NCBI RefSeq assembly: GCF_963667775.1
Contig: NZ_OY764015.1
Location: 1,629,168 to 1,693,167, forward strand
Reading direction: 5' to 3'
Origin: an uncultured Trichococcus sp.
Lineage (GTDB): Bacteria; Bacillota; Bacilli; Lactobacillales; Aerococcaceae
DNA: 64,000 nt
The position numbers and the translations under genes are program-made. The notes under the pieces are model-generated. The model made no database searches. It was not told the origin of the DNA and worked only from the letters and a program-made list of their open reading frames with translations. How positions within the stretch are numbered: position 1 is the stretch's first letter; every line of letters begins with the position of its first letter. Shown piece after piece: positions 8,139 to 17,380 of the stretch.

Positions 8139-9326
8139 ATGATAGTGATGATCCACAAAACCTATAAGTTCCGACTCTATCCCAATCAGGATCAACAGAT
8201 CCTAATTGGGAAGACTATCGGCTGTTCTCGGTTCGTGTTCAATCGCTTCCTGTCCGAATGGAACAAAACCTATGAGGAGATGGGATCGGGCTTGAATTAC
8301 TGCGCCTGCTCGGCCAAGTTGACGGTGCTGAAAAGAGAATCGGAGACGCTTTGGCTGCAGGAAGTCGATAGCATCGCCCTGCAGTCAGCTCTGCGGAACC
8401 TCAGCGACTCTTTCAATCGTTTTTTCAAAAAACAGAACAAGGCGCCACGTTTCAAGAGCAAACGGAACCCGATCCAGTCCTACACGACCAAGCAGACAAA
8501 TGGAAATATCGCTGTAGTGGGGAACAAACTGAAACTGCCCAAGTTGGGACTGGTCAAATTCGCCAAATCCAAAGAAGTGGACGGAAGAATTATGAGCGCG
8601 ACCATCCGACGAAACCCTTCGGGCAACTATTATATTTCCATTTTGGTCGAAACCGATAGTGAACGATTGCCGAAAACGGGTTCTGCTTGCGGTGTCGATG
8701 TCGGATTGAAGGATTTTGCCGTCGTTTCAGACGAGTCAGTCTATGAGAACCCGCGGTTTTTCCACAAACTGGAGCGAAAGCTCGCTAAGGAACAAAAAAT
8801 TCTTTCCCGGCGGGCAAGGCAGGCCAAAAAGGATGGACGAAAACTGTCCGAATCGAAAAACTATCAGAAACAGCGCGTCAAAGTCGCAAGAATCCATGAA
8901 CGAATCAGTAACGCAAGAACCGATTACCTGCAAAAGATTTCGACTGAAATCGTCAAAAACCACGACGTCATCGGCATCGAAGATCTGCAGGTGTCCGGCA
9001 TGCTGAAGAACAAAAAGCTTTCCAAAGGAATAGCGGAAGCGTCATGGGCGCAGTTCCGGACGATGCTGGAATACAAAGCGAAATGGTACGGCAAGCAAGT
9101 CGTCGCCGTTGCCCGGAACTTTCCTTCCAGTCAACTCTGTTCGTGCTGTGGCTATCAAAACAAAGACGTGAAGAATCTCGCCGTCCGGGACTGGGTTTGC
9201 CCACAATGTAATGCTCACCATGACCGAGATCTGAACGCAAGCATAAATCTAAAAAATGAAGCCTTGAGGCTTCTAACCGTAGGAAGCTACGGGGGTAGCT
9301 TAGTCAATAATCGCTCGATAGAGTGA
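8139..9326 (+). CDS. tnpB: RNA-guided endonuclease TnpB
   Basis: A 395-residue TnpB protein, the IS200/IS605-encoded ancestor of Cas12. It has the N-terminal HTH_OrfB segment ([11 protein letters not shown]), the RuvC-like nuclease with catalytic D187 (GVDVGL), E281 (IGIEDLQ) and D364 ([10 protein letters not shown]), and a zinc ribbon between the last two (C334, C337, C354, C357). All three acidic residues are present, so the nuclease should be active. It would use an omega-RNA from its own 3' end to cut DNA next to the element's target motif. Start is uncertain among ATG 8139, GTG 8145 and ATG 8148, all close to AAGGAGG at 8129-8135. Confidence 0.93.
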   Translation: MIVMIHKTYKFRLYPNQDQQILIGKTIGCSRFVFNRFLSEWNKTYEEMGSGLNYCACSAKLTVLKRESETLWLQEVDSIALQSALRNLSDSFNRFFKKQNKAPRFKSKRNPIQSYTTKQTNGNIAVVGNKLKLPKLGLVKFAKSKEVDGRIMSATIRRNPSGNYYISILVETDSERLPKTGSACGVDVGLKDFAVVSDESVYENPRFFHKLERKLAKEQKILSRRARQAKKDGRKLSESKNYQKQRVKVARIHERISNARTDYLQKISTEIVKNHDVIGIEDLQVSGMLKNKKLSKGIAEASWAQFRTMLEYKAKWYGKQVVAVARNFPSSQLCSCCGYQNKDVKNLAVRDWVCPQCNAHHDRDLNASINLKNEALRLLTVGSYGGSLVNNRSIE

Positions 9327-9380
9327 TGTTCCTAAGAATCCCCCACCTCTAAGCGATAGCGTAGGTGGGGGTAGTTCAAC
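9200..9380 (+). ncRNA. putative omega-RNA of the first TnpB
   Basis: By analogy with ISDra2-type TnpB systems, the guide RNA overlaps the 3' end of tnpB and runs to the element's right end. Here 9310-9327 (ATCGCTC with GAGTGAT) and 9340-9371 (9-bp GC-rich stem) can form the scaffold hairpins, and the guide would begin at the host DNA just after 9380. The 5' boundary is a guess. Confidence 0.45.
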
Positions 9381-9385
9381 CTTAC

Positions 9386-9406
9386 CATGATTTCCCACAA
9401 CTCCTC
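9386..9406 (-). promoter_or_regulatory. orphaned ribosome site and start codon of the interrupted gene
   Basis: On the minus strand GAGGAG (9401-9406) precedes ATG (9386-9388), followed by GTA AGG and then the element's right end. The 12-nt spacing is long. These signals no longer lead into the gene body at 7975. Confidence 0.6.
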
Positions 9407-9459
9407 AGTGCGCAGTATAGCAGCAACCTCGTAACACGTAATACTTATTATTACACAAT

Positions 9460-9488
9460 ATTATAAGGTACCCATTCTTATTAGTCAA
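9460..9488 (-). promoter_or_regulatory. sigma-A promoter of the interrupted HTH operon
   Basis: On the minus strand TTGACT (9483-9488), a 17-bp spacer and TATAAT (9460-9465) form a near-consensus promoter. It now points into the right end of the TnpB element. Confidence 0.8.
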
Positions 9489-9558
9489 TTGAATCGATTT
9501 TAAGCTCCGAACGATTTGAAATTGAAATTGTTCTCTAAAAAATGGCCTGCTAAAGGTA

Positions 9559-9632
9559 AAATACGCAAAAAGCAGGCTGTTACGGGCCTGCTTTTTGCGT
9601 ATTCTGGAAGCCGGAGTCGGGGCCGGCTTCTT
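9559..9632 (-). terminator. double terminator of acnA
   Basis: An 18-bp perfect stem (arms 9560-9577 and 9586-9603) containing its own A and T runs is followed toward acnA by a second hairpin (GAAGCCG with CGGCTTC, 9609-9632). Transcripts of acnA reach them just after the stop at 9673. Confidence 0.85.
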
Positions 9633-9672
9633 CTATTTATCGTTTTACTCGGAGTAGCATGTTAAGAAAAGC

Positions 9673-12366
9673 TTATTTTATCTTGTTTCTGAGCACCATC
9701 GGCAAAATACCTTTGTTGCGGTAGTAGTCGATTTCGATCTCAGAATCCAGTCTTGCGATTGCCTGGAACGTTTTTTCCGTTCCATCCGCAACTCGCGCTG
9801 TGACAGTGATCACTTCATTCGGTTTTACTTCATCCGTGATCGCGATCGCGTATTCTTCCAAGCCTGTCAATCCCAGCGTGTCCGCATCTTCGCCTTTCAG
9901 GAATTCAAGCGGAAGCGCACCCACCATAATCAGGTTCGAGCGGTGAATCCGTTCGAAGCTCTTCGCGATGACCGCGTCGACGCCCAACAGTCGGGCGCCT
10001 TTCGCTGCCCAGTCACGGGAAGATCCCATCCCATAGTCGTCGCCGGCCAAGATGACCAAGCCGGTGCCATCTTCTTTATATTTCACGCTGGCATCGAAAA
10101 TCGGCATGATTTCATTTGTCGGGATGTATTTGGTGAATCCGCCTTCCAACCCATCCGCTAAAGCGTTTCTGAGGCGGATATTGGAGAAGGTACCGCGCAC
10201 CATCACTTCATGGTGTCCTCTGCGGCTTCCGTATGAATTGAAGTCCTTCGGTTTCACGCCATGCTCCATCAGGTATTTTCCGGCTGGAGACTTCATTGCG
10301 ATGGCGCCGACCGGTGAAATGTGGTCGGTCGTGATCGAATCCTGGAATTTCCCAAGAACGCGCAATCCTTTCAGAGTCGTGATCGGCTCTGTTTCCAATT
10401 GGAAGTTTTCGAAGTAGGGCGGATTAGCGATATAGGTCGAATCGGCATCCCAATCGTAGACCGGTTTATCTGCAGATTCAATTTTATTCCACAAGTCATT
10501 TGAATCGAATACGGAACGGTATTCTTCTTTGAACATATCCGCCAGCACGGATTCATTCACAACTTTTTGGACTTCTTCGTTGCTCGGCAAGATGTCCTTG
10601 AAATAGACAGGCTGGCCTTCTTTGTCGGTGCCGATCGGATCGGTGGCCAGATTCACTTTGACGTTGCCCGCCAAGGCGTAAGCGATGACCAAGTGCGGCG
10701 CAGCCAGATAGCCGGCTTTGACTTCCGCATGGATGCGTCCCTCGAAGTTGCGGTTGCCGCTCAATACAGCCGAAAGCAGGATGTTGCCATCTTTGGTCGC
10801 TTCGCTGACTTCCGGTCTCAACGGTCCGGAGTTGCCCACGCACGTCATGCAGCCGTAGCCGATGATATTGAAGCCCAACGCTTCCAGGTAAGGCAATAAG
10901 CCGGATTTTTCATAATAGCGCGCCGTCACTTTTGATCCCGGTGACATCGATGTTTTGACATAGCGTTTGACGGTCAGGCCCTTTTCGACTGCATTTTTGG
11001 CCAACAAAGCGGCGCTGAGCATCAGGTAAGGGTTGCTAGTATTCGTGCAGCTTGTGATGGCTGCGATCGATACCGCTCCGTTTTCCATTTCTTCTTGATA
11101 GCCGTCTTCATAGGTGATCGTCACTTTGTTGTCGATATCGGCTGCATCCAATCCATAGCCTTGATTCCCCATCGGAGCGGAGTAGGCTTCGGTGAATTTG
11201 TCGCTGACATCGGAAAGCTTCACCAAGTCCTGCGGTCTTTTTGGACCGGCCAAGCTTGGTTCTACTGTTGAAAGGTCGATTTCGATCAGTTCGGAATATT
11301 CCGGTTCAATTGCATCATTATAGAAAAGATGGTTCGCTTTGACATAAGCTTCGATTCTGTCCACTTTGGCATCTTCTCTGCCGGTGAAGCGCAGATAGCC
11401 CAATGTTTCGTCATCGACCGGGAAGAATCCGCAAGTCGCACCGTATTCCGGCGCCATATTGGCGATGACCGATCTGTCGGCGATCGTCAGGTTTTTCAGG
11501 CCGTCGCCGAAATATTCGACGAACTTTCCGACCACTTTTTGCTCACGCAATACTTGGGTCATTTTCAAAGCCAAATCGGTCGCGGTTGCGCCATTTTGGA
11601 GTTTACCGGTGAAACGTACCCCAACGACGTCCGGCATCTGCAGGTAGCACGGTTGACCCAGCATACCTGCTTCCGCTTCGATGCCGCCGACTCCCCAACC
11701 TAGGACACCCAAAGCATTGATCATCGTTGTATGCGAATCGGTTCCCACCAAAGTATCCGGGTAGAGGATGGTTTCCCCATCGACTTCGGCTTCCTTGACC
11801 ACATCAGCCAAGTATTCCAAGTTCACCTGATGGACAATCCCTGTCGCTGGCGGCACCACACTGAAGGAATCAAACGATTTTTCCGCCCAGCTGAAGAATT
11901 CGTAACGTTCGCGGTTCCGATCGAACTCAATTTCCGCGTTCATTCTGAAGGCATCATTGAATCCTGAGTAGTCGACTTGAACGGAATGGTCAATGACCAA
12001 ATCCACCGGTATGTCCGGATTGATGATTGCGGAGTCTTTACCCAATTTATCGGTCACATAACGCAAGGCCGCCAAATCCACGATCGCCGCGCCGCCTGTC
12101 AAATCCTGAAGAATGACACGGGATGGTTTGAAAGGAATCTCCGTTTTCACTTCGTTTACAGGTTTCCAGTTGGCCAAGGATAGGACGTGTTGTTCCGTGA
12201 TGACCTTGCCGTCTTCTTGTCTCAACAAGTTTTCCAGCAAGACACGGATGGAGTATGGCAATTTGGCGATCCTCACTTGTCCATTTTCCAATGACTTCAG
12301 ATCATAGTACTTATATGCCTTCCCATTCGTAGTGATGGTTTTGATTGATTTCTGCTTGCTGTTCAT
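9673..12366 (-). CDS. acnA: aconitate hydratase A
   Basis: An 897-residue cytosolic aconitase, the usual length for AcnA/CitB. It interconverts citrate, cis-aconitate and isocitrate using a [4Fe-4S] cluster. Cluster ligands are visible as SCTNTSNP and [12 protein letters not shown]; the swivel domain carries [16 protein letters not shown] with the substrate-binding arginine. The start ATG at 12364-12366 follows GGAGAGG by nine bases; an upstream in-frame TTG includes that ribosome site. It is divergent from a LysR regulator with a large dyad between them, and near a citrate-type carrier and a PrpF isomerase, which points to a role in citrate or aconitate catabolism rather than only in the TCA cycle. 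Confidence 0.96.
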   Translation of the reverse strand: MNSKQKSIKTITTNGKAYKYYDLKSLENGQVRIAKLPYSIRVLLENLLRQEDGKVITEQHVLSLANWKPVNEVKTEIPFKPSRVILQDLTGGAAIVDLAALRYVTDKLGKDSAIINPDIPVDLVIDHSVQVDYSGFNDAFRMNAEIEFDRNRERYEFFSWAEKSFDSFSVVPPATGIVHQVNLEYLADVVKEAEVDGETILYPDTLVGTDSHTTMINALGVLGWGVGGIEAEAGMLGQPCYLQMPDVVGVRFTGKLQNGATATDLALKMTQVLREQKVVGKFVEYFGDGLKNLTIADRSVIANMAPEYGATCGFFPVDDETLGYLRFTGREDAKVDRIEAYVKANHLFYNDAIEPEYSELIEIDLSTVEPSLAGPKRPQDLVKLSDVSDKFTEAYSAPMGNQGYGLDAADIDNKVTITYEDGYQEEMENGAVSIAAITSCTNTSNPYLMLSAALLAKNAVEKGLTVKRYVKTSMSPGSKVTARYYEKSGLLPYLEALGFNIIGYGCMTCVGNSGPLRPEVSEATKDGNILLSAVLSGNRNFEGRIHAEVKAGYLAAPHLVIAYALAGNVKVNLATDPIGTDKEGQPVYFKDILPSNEEVQKVVNESVLADMFKEEYRSVFDSNDLWNKIESADKPVYDWDADSTYIANPPYFENFQLETEPITTLKGLRVLGKFQDSITTDHISPVGAIAMKSPAGKYLMEHGVKPKDFNSYGSRRGHHEVMVRGTFSNIRLRNALADGLEGGFTKYIPTNEIMPIFDASVKYKEDGTGLVILAGDDYGMGSSRDWAAKGARLLGVDAVIAKSFERIHRSNLIMVGALPLEFLKGEDADTLGLTGLEEYAIAITDEVKPNEVITVTARVADGTEKTFQAIARLDSEIEIDYYRNKGILPMVLRNKIK

Positions 12367-12424
12367 AGTATAGTACCTCTCCAATTTATAAATTCTTGTA
12401 TTTACTTAAGGTGATTGTATCCCT

Positions 12425-12466
12425 ATAATAAACATAAATGAAATATATATTTTTTATGTATATTAT
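12425..12466. promoter_or_regulatory. LysR-type operator between acnA and lysR
   Basis: Two 14-bp arms matching at 13 positions (12425-12438, ATAATAAACATAAA; 12453-12466) flank a 14-nt AT-rich centre. In Bacillus subtilis the LysR protein CcpC represses aconitase genes through ATAA-TTAT dyads, so this is the likely site of the divergent LysR protein. The parallel is inference. Confidence 0.65.
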
Positions 12467-12496
12467 AATCTAAACTTATGATAAGGGGATAATTCT

Positions 12497-13405
12497 ATGG
12501 AAATGAAAGATATCGAATACGTGAAGGCGATTAACGACTGCGGCAGTTTGACAAGGGCAGCTGAGTCTCTTTACATCTCACAGCCCTCATTAAGCATGTA
12601 CATCAAAAATATGCAGGCCCGCTTGGGATTCCCGGTGTTCAATCAGATCGGAAAGAAGTATGAACTGACCTTCCTTGGTGAACGTTTTTTGGCTGCCGGA
12701 ATCGAAATTTTGCTTATGCGCGAAAATTTTTACGATGAAGCTTCCCACATACTGGACAACAAAATCGGCCGTTTGCGGGTTTCCATTCCATTCATGCGCG
12801 GTTCCTACCTGGCTCCGGATATCTTGCCGAAGTTCAATGAAATCTACCCCAATATCGAAGTCGAGTTGCTCGAAGAATCCTCCAAAGTCGTTGAAGAAAA
12901 AATCAACAACGGCGAAGCGGATATCGCCATCATGAATATGCCGCATCACGCGTTGAATTTGGACTTTGAAATCATCAAATCGGAAGAGATCCTGTTGGCT
13001 GTTCCCTCAGGACATCCTTGCATCAATCAAGGGAAGCCGAATCCGAAGAGCAGCTACCCTTCCATTGATCTGCATTTGTTCAAAAAGGATCGGTTCATTC
13101 TGCATTTCCCTGATCAGCGCACCGGTCAGATCGCCGAAGCGATTTTTGCTGAACAGCATTTCGTCCCCAATAAAGTGACGCATACTCGGAATATCGAGAC
13201 GGCTGTCAATCTGACGATGACGGGATATGGCGTCTCTTTCTTGAACGAAACCCATATCCGTCACTTGAAATTCGGCAATGCGCCGCGCTTTTTCTCTCTC
13301 GAGGGCAAACCGCATTATGCGGATATGATCGTGGCTTACCGCAAAGGGCGGAAACTGCCTCCTTACATCAGAACCTTGATTGATCTTTGCCGAGAAGTCG
13401 TTTGA
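12497..13405 (+). CDS. LysR-family transcriptional regulator, CcpC-like by context
   Basis: A 302-residue LysR regulator: winged HTH at residues 1-62 (SLTRAAESLYISQPSLSMYIKNMQARLG) and a substrate-binding effector domain from about residue 90. Ribosome site is AAGGGG before the ATG. It is divergent from aconitase and convergent with the CitMHS carrier gene (only three bases apart, with no terminator visible). Position and the dyad at 12425-12466 suggest it controls acnA, itself and perhaps prpF-citM, probably sensing citrate or a related tricarboxylate. Effector identity is inferred from context. Confidence 0.9.
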   Translation: MEMKDIEYVKAINDCGSLTRAAESLYISQPSLSMYIKNMQARLGFPVFNQIGKKYELTFLGERFLAAGIEILLMRENFYDEASHILDNKIGRLRVSIPFMRGSYLAPDILPKFNEIYPNIEVELLEESSKVVEEKINNGEADIAIMNMPHHALNLDFEIIKSEEILLAVPSGHPCINQGKPNPKSSYPSIDLHLFKKDRFILHFPDQRTGQIAEAIFAEQHFVPNKVTHTRNIETAVNLTMTGYGVSFLNETHIRHLKFGNAPRFFSLEGKPHYADMIVAYRKGRKLPPYIRTLIDLCREVV

Positions 13406-13408
13406 TGC

Positions 13409-14785
13409 TTAATTAAACAAGAACGGCAACGGAATCGCACCGATCAGAATAGCGATGATAGTTTGAATCGCGAAGCTCGGAAGGCCCCATTTCATGTATT
13501 CTTTTGAGTAATCACCAAAGCTGACTTCTGTTCTGTCAACCAAAACATAAAGAAAGGCCACTAATGGACTTGCGAAACGGATGGCTTGACCCATCAAGGA
13601 AGCGACACCAATTTCAGTCGGTGTTGCACCGTATTGGTAAGCGATCGGGGCCAATACCGGCAGGATTCCGAAGTAGAAAGCGTCATTCGGCAAGAAGAAC
13701 AACCCTGGTAAAGAAATCAAAGCCAGTAAGAGTGGAATGTAGGCACCCATCGTTTCCGGAATCATGCCGGCCATTTGTTGTGCGATGGCTTCACTCATAC
13801 CGCTGCCGTTCAGAACACCCATGATGATACCTGCACCATAAACCAAACTTACTGGACCTAATGCTTCTCCGCCATTTGCGAGCAGACGGGAAGACTGCAG
13901 ATTCAGCTGTCTGTAGTTGACCAGCAAAGCGATGGCTGTACCGAGTACGAACAGGATGCCGCCATTAATGACGTCCATGATCAACATTGTCATGATTGCC
14001 GCTGTAAGGATAAAGTTGAACCAAATCAATTTAGGGCGTTTCAAATACGCATCTTTTTCATTGATTTCTTTAATGATGTGTTCCAAGTCGCTGTCATGGA
14101 TGATGCCGCCCTCAGCTGTATAGCCCAGACGAGCGCGCTCTTTTTTACCGTAGTAGTAGCACATGTACAACGCCAGGATTGTTGCACCGATCATTCCTGG
14201 AATAACGGGTACGAAGAATTCTCTCGGTGTCAAGTTCAACACCGGCATCGCCCGCGCCATCGGGCCACTCCAAGGGACCAGGTTCATTACCGAGTTGCTG
14301 AATCCGATGATTACCGCCAAGTAAAGTTGGTTCATCTTCATTTTTTTGAAAAGCGTCAGAACCGCTGTCGTTACGATCAACACAGTCGTTGTCCCGTCAC
14401 CATCCAGCGACACGATTAAAGAGATAACACCAGTAGCGACACAAATCTTCATTGGATCGCCTTTTGCCCATTTGATCATCTTTGTAGCCAATGGATCGAA
14501 TAGACCGACATCCAACATAACCGAGAAGTAAAGGATGGCGAACAGCAATAACGTGATCGTTGGGGCTACACCTTTACTGATAAGTGTCTTGTTCCCATCC
14601 AGCGAGTAATACAACCCTCCAAAAATCCAATCAAATACTTCCAAAAGTGGTGTTCCACTTATAAATGCTGCGGCTAAACCAAAAACAACCGGAACTAAAA
14701 TCAATGCTGCAAAAGGTGACATTTTCTTGGTTAATAACAAAACCATGAAGGTAACGATCATTCCATAGCCTAAAAATGCTAACAT
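13409..14785 (-). CDS. CitMHS-family citrate/proton symporter
   Basis: A 458-residue transporter with about 12 membrane segments. The family segments SLDGDGTTTVLIVTTAVL and VPWSGPMARAMPVL are recognisable as CitMHS (metal-citrate:proton symporter), and FFLPNDAFYFGILPVL recurs in the second half. It imports citrate or a close relative, probably complexed with a divalent metal. Start is the ATG at 14783-14785, seven bases after AGGAAG. It is 29 bp downstream of the prpF-like gene on the same strand, so these form an operon. Confidence 0.9.
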   Translation of the reverse strand: MLAFLGYGMIVTFMVLLLTKKMSPFAALILVPVVFGLAAAFISGTPLLEVFDWIFGGLYYSLDGNKTLISKGVAPTITLLLFAILYFSVMLDVGLFDPLATKMIKWAKGDPMKICVATGVISLIVSLDGDGTTTVLIVTTAVLTLFKKMKMNQLYLAVIIGFSNSVMNLVPWSGPMARAMPVLNLTPREFFVPVIPGMIGATILALYMCYYYGKKERARLGYTAEGGIIHDSDLEHIIKEINEKDAYLKRPKLIWFNFILTAAIMTMLIMDVINGGILFVLGTAIALLVNYRQLNLQSSRLLANGGEALGPVSLVYGAGIIMGVLNGSGMSEAIAQQMAGMIPETMGAYIPLLLALISLPGLFFLPNDAFYFGILPVLAPIAYQYGATPTEIGVASLMGQAIRFASPLVAFLYVLVDRTEVSFGDYSKEYMKWGLPSFAIQTIIAILIGAIPLPFLFN

Positions 14786-14814
14786 TTCCACACTTCCTAT
14801 TCTTTAAATTATTT

Positions 14815-15951
14815 CTACCCTTTATAAAAGACTTTACCGACCATGATTTTTCTCGCGGTCCGGTGGCTCGATACGGATTCAATTTTGATTTTTCCATCTT
14901 CATTTGTATACTTCATGGCTACCGAAATGAGGCCGTCGCTGTGGCCAAGCACGAGCTCGTTCTTGACATTTTCGTTCCCCAACACTTCATTCGGGATGGT
15001 GCCCGGAATCGCACAGGCGGCTGCTGTACACAATGCCCCTGTCAAAGCGATGGTTTTGTGCGCTTTCTGCATGCTCATCATCCGGATGGAGAGGTCATAT
15101 TCGGATGCCTTTATTTCTTTTCCGCTGTCCGTAATGAAATCCTGCGCAACTGACACGATCGTCATTTTCGGCACTCCCGGCGTGACTGTAGCGGCTTCTT
15201 CCCAGTTATCAGCCAGGCCCATTTTGACGGCTGCTTCCCCTCTGATTTTTTCCAACAGCACCAGATTGGCCGGGTCAGCATCGATCATGGCCGCCGTCTC
15301 TGTTCCTGCAAATCCGATAGCTGATGCTTTGACATATACGAGCGGGTTTGCCGCATCGACGATCGATACTTCGACATCGCCGTAATCAGCGATTTTCAGC
15401 ACGTCTTTGGTTTGTCCCGTCGGCAAAAGCTTGCCTGTAAAGGAACCTTCCGGATTCAAAAACTCCAGTTCGATCTTCGAGCCCGTTCCAGGAACACCTG
15501 AAATACTGAAGTCGCCTTCATAAGTAATCTCTCCGTTAGGCGTAGGAATATGTTCGTGAATGATTTTCTTTGTGTTTGTATTATATACCCTCACAGTCGT
15601 TATCGGCGCGCTAATTTCCACTAGGCCATTCTCAAGAGCAAAAACTCCGACAGCTGATGAAATGTTCCCGCAGTTTCCTGCATAGGAGACAAAAGGTTTA
15701 TCGATCTGAACTTGCGCAAATGTATAATTGACATCCCAATCTTCGGTTGTTTCTTTCGAAATGATGGCGACTTTACTGGTCGTTGACACGGCCCCACCCA
15801 AACCATCAATTTGGCGTTGATCAGGGCTTCCCATGATTTTCAACAGGATCTGATCACGTTCCTCTTTATTTTCCGGTAAATCTTCTTCCATTACGAATGC
15901 ACCTTTGCTCGTGCCGCCGCGAAAGATGCTGCATTGTAGTTCTTTTAGCAT
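14815..15951 (-). CDS. PrpF-family isomerase (methylaconitate/aconitate type)
   Basis: A 378-residue member of the PrpF family, which shares the diaminopimelate-epimerase fold and shifts double bonds in tricarboxylates by proton abstraction. Recognisable parts are the N-terminal CSIFRGGTSKGAF, SYAGNCGNISSAVG around a catalytic cysteine, and IALTGALCTAAACAIPGT in the second half. Known relatives are 2-methylaconitate isomerase, 4-oxalomesaconate tautomerase and aconitate isomerases. No methylcitrate genes are nearby; linkage with CitMHS and aconitase favours cis/trans-aconitate isomerisation. Start ATG 15949-15951 follows GGAGG by about six bases; earlier in-frame starts lack a ribosome site. 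Confidence 0.87.
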   Translation of the reverse strand: MLKELQCSIFRGGTSKGAFVMEEDLPENKEERDQILLKIMGSPDQRQIDGLGGAVSTTSKVAIISKETTEDWDVNYTFAQVQIDKPFVSYAGNCGNISSAVGVFALENGLVEISAPITTVRVYNTNTKKIIHEHIPTPNGEITYEGDFSISGVPGTGSKIELEFLNPEGSFTGKLLPTGQTKDVLKIADYGDVEVSIVDAANPLVYVKASAIGFAGTETAAMIDADPANLVLLEKIRGEAAVKMGLADNWEEAATVTPGVPKMTIVSVAQDFITDSGKEIKASEYDLSIRMMSMQKAHKTIALTGALCTAAACAIPGTIPNEVLGNENVKNELVLGHSDGLISVAMKYTNEDGKIKIESVSSHRTARKIMVGKVFYKG

Positions 15952-16251
15952 GTCGTCCCTCCAAATGTTTGCGTTTTCAAATATCCACGGATTTGTGATC
16001 ATCCGATTGAATCCTTTTAGCAATGAGTTTTTATAGACTGCAGTTCTATCGATTGCTCATCACTCAACTTGATATCTGAAGTATAAATTCTGGCTGATCA
16101 AATATCCAATCAATCATTTTTATCAGAATCATAGGTTTTACTTATGATGATAACAGATACAAATAAGCTTTTGATCAGCAAATAATAGTTTATTTTATTT
16201 ATCCGCAGTATTTCATTGCTTCACACACTCTTCTCAAAAATATCCTCAAAT
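15952..16251. other. upstream region of the prpF-citM operon
   Basis: About 300 bp of AT-rich sequence without a coding ORF, expected to hold the promoter of the minus-strand prpF-citM operon. I see no promoter or operator clear enough to assign. Confidence 0.4.
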
Positions 16252-16287
16252 AAAAGAGCCCGGAACGTGTTGTCCCGGACTCTTTTT
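16252..16287. terminator. terminator-like hairpin between ogt and prpF
   Basis: AAAAGAG-CCGG pairs with CCGG-CTCTTTTT across one mismatch and a short loop. It is AT-flanked on both sides. It probably ends transcription from ogt, about 150 bp downstream of that gene. Confidence 0.65.
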
Positions 16288-16437
16288 GAATTTTCAATCT
16301 GATTGTTCTTTGCTCGCAGCCTACAGTTGGTTTCTTTCAGGCAGGTTTTCCCCACTCTTCACAGTAGCGTATATGCATGTATATTACCCGCTAATTGAGA
16401 ATGGGCGCTTTAATTGAGAATCACCTTGCCGGTCAAA

Positions 16438-16962
16438 TCAGATGTCTGTTTTGGTGGAACTGTTTTCGATTGCAACCTTTGTCTCATGATTCAGCAAATA
16501 TTCCTTCAGATGCAGCCCGCCGGCATAGCCCACCAGTTTCCCGTTCGTGCCGATGACGCGGTGGCAAGGGGTGATGATGGAAATCGGGTTGCGGTTGTTG
16601 GCCATGCCGATGGCGCGGACACCTTTGGGATTTTCGACAGCGATGGCGATGTCCTTGTAGCTGCGCGTCTCGCCGTAAGGGATCTGACGCAAAGCTTCCC
16701 AGACTTTCAATTGGAAAGGCGTACCGGTTGCATCCAAGGGAAGCTCGAACGCCTGCCGCTCACCATTGAAGTACTGCTGCAATTGGCGCTCCCCTTCCAA
16801 CAGCAGCGCTGTGTCCGCCTCCACCATTTCCCCGGACGCAATTTCCTTTGCGATACGCGGATCCAGTTCCGATGCAACATGTTCCAGAAATGTGATTCCT
16901 TTGCCGTTCTCAGCCAACAAGTATTGCCCGAGCGGCGTTTGGATGTATTTATAGGCTTTCAT
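16438..16962 (-). CDS. ogt: methylated-DNA--protein-cysteine methyltransferase
   Basis: A 174-residue Ogt/Ada-type suicide methyltransferase that removes methyl groups from O6-methylguanine. The active-site motif ITPCHRVIG with the acceptor cysteine and the following GKLVGYAGGLHLKEYLLNHE are intact, and the HTH segment KVWEALRQIPYGETRSYKDIA precedes it. Two close starts are possible: ATG 16960-16962 (12 bases from AAAGGA) or ATG 16969-16971 (3 bases). No operon partner is evident; genes on either side are oriented differently or separated by a terminator. Confidence 0.94.
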   Translation of the reverse strand: MKAYKYIQTPLGQYLLAENGKGITFLEHVASELDPRIAKEIASGEMVEADTALLLEGERQLQQYFNGERQAFELPLDATGTPFQLKVWEALRQIPYGETRSYKDIAIAVENPKGVRAIGMANNRNPISIITPCHRVIGTNGKLVGYAGGLHLKEYLLNHETKVAIENSSTKTDI

Positions 16963-17082
16963 ACTGGTCATCAGTCCTTTATTCGTAATCACAAACTCTC
17001 TCTGTTTCATTATACACAGTGGTGGCGGCAACAGGAAGCATTCAAATACCGTTCGAACTTTGAATAGTATTTCTAAAATGAC

Positions 17083-17136
17083 TTTACAAACAGAAAAAGT
17101 AATATATAATTTACATACAAGGAATATATATATTAC
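17083..17136 (+). promoter_or_regulatory. promoter and operator of the XRE gene pair
   Basis: TTTACA (17083-17088) and TATAAT (17105-17110) are 16 bp apart. Perfect 10-bp inverted repeats GTAATATATA (17099-17108) and TATATATTAC (17127-17136) overlap the -10 box, a layout expected for autorepression by the XRE protein encoded next. Confidence 0.65.
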
Positions 17137-17155
17137 ACAATAAGGAGAGCGCCAA

Positions 17156-17380
17156 GTGGAAAATCATGTGAAAAAATTCAGAACAGAGAAAAATCTTTCA
17201 CAAAAGGAACTTGCAGACTATGCGGGGATTACTAGGCAAACCTTAAGTCTTATCGAAAAATCCGAGTACAACCCCTCACTCAAACTCTGCCTTAACCTTT
17301 GCTATGCTCTCAATAAAACATTGGATGACGTTTTTTGGATCGAACAATCGGAAGGAGAAACAGAAGATGAAAAAAATTAA
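17156..17380 (+). CDS. small XRE-family regulator
   Basis: A 74-residue Cro/CI-type protein that is essentially one helix-turn-helix (KNLSQKELADYAGITRQTLSLIEKSEYNPSLKL). Start is GTG at 17156-17158, preceded by AGGAGAG. Regulators of this size commonly pair with a membrane protein of unknown function, as here: the next gene starts before this one stops. It probably represses its own promoter via the dyad at 17099-17136. Confidence 0.88.
   Translation: MENHVKKFRTEKNLSQKELADYAGITRQTLSLIEKSEYNPSLKLCLNLCYALNKTLDDVFWIEQSEGETEDEKN

Larger units (their letters stand above)
7970..9380 (+). mobile_element. IS200/IS605-type element carrying only tnpB
   Basis: The element spans from a left-end hairpin (CTCCCACCT at 7975-7983 with AGGTGGGAG at 8015-8023) to a right-end hairpin (CCCCCACCT at 9340-9348 with AGGTGGGGG at 9363-9371) followed by TAGTTCAAC. 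Both hairpins share the sequence CCCACCTCTA. It contains tnpB but no Y1 transposase gene, so movement would need TnpA in trans, for example from the element at 40.5-42.3 kb, though their ends differ. No target duplication is expected for this family. The left boundary is approximate. Confidence 0.75.

Noticed and set aside
9673..12384. Many long ORFs on the strand opposite aconitase, RNR, UvrC and the metal ATPase
   Set aside because: Antisense shadows in GC-rich codons; His/Arg/Phe-rich composition without motifs.
14815..15951. Methylcitrate pathway gene (prpF proper)
   Set aside because: No prpB, prpC or prpD nearby; linkage is to CitMHS and aconitase.
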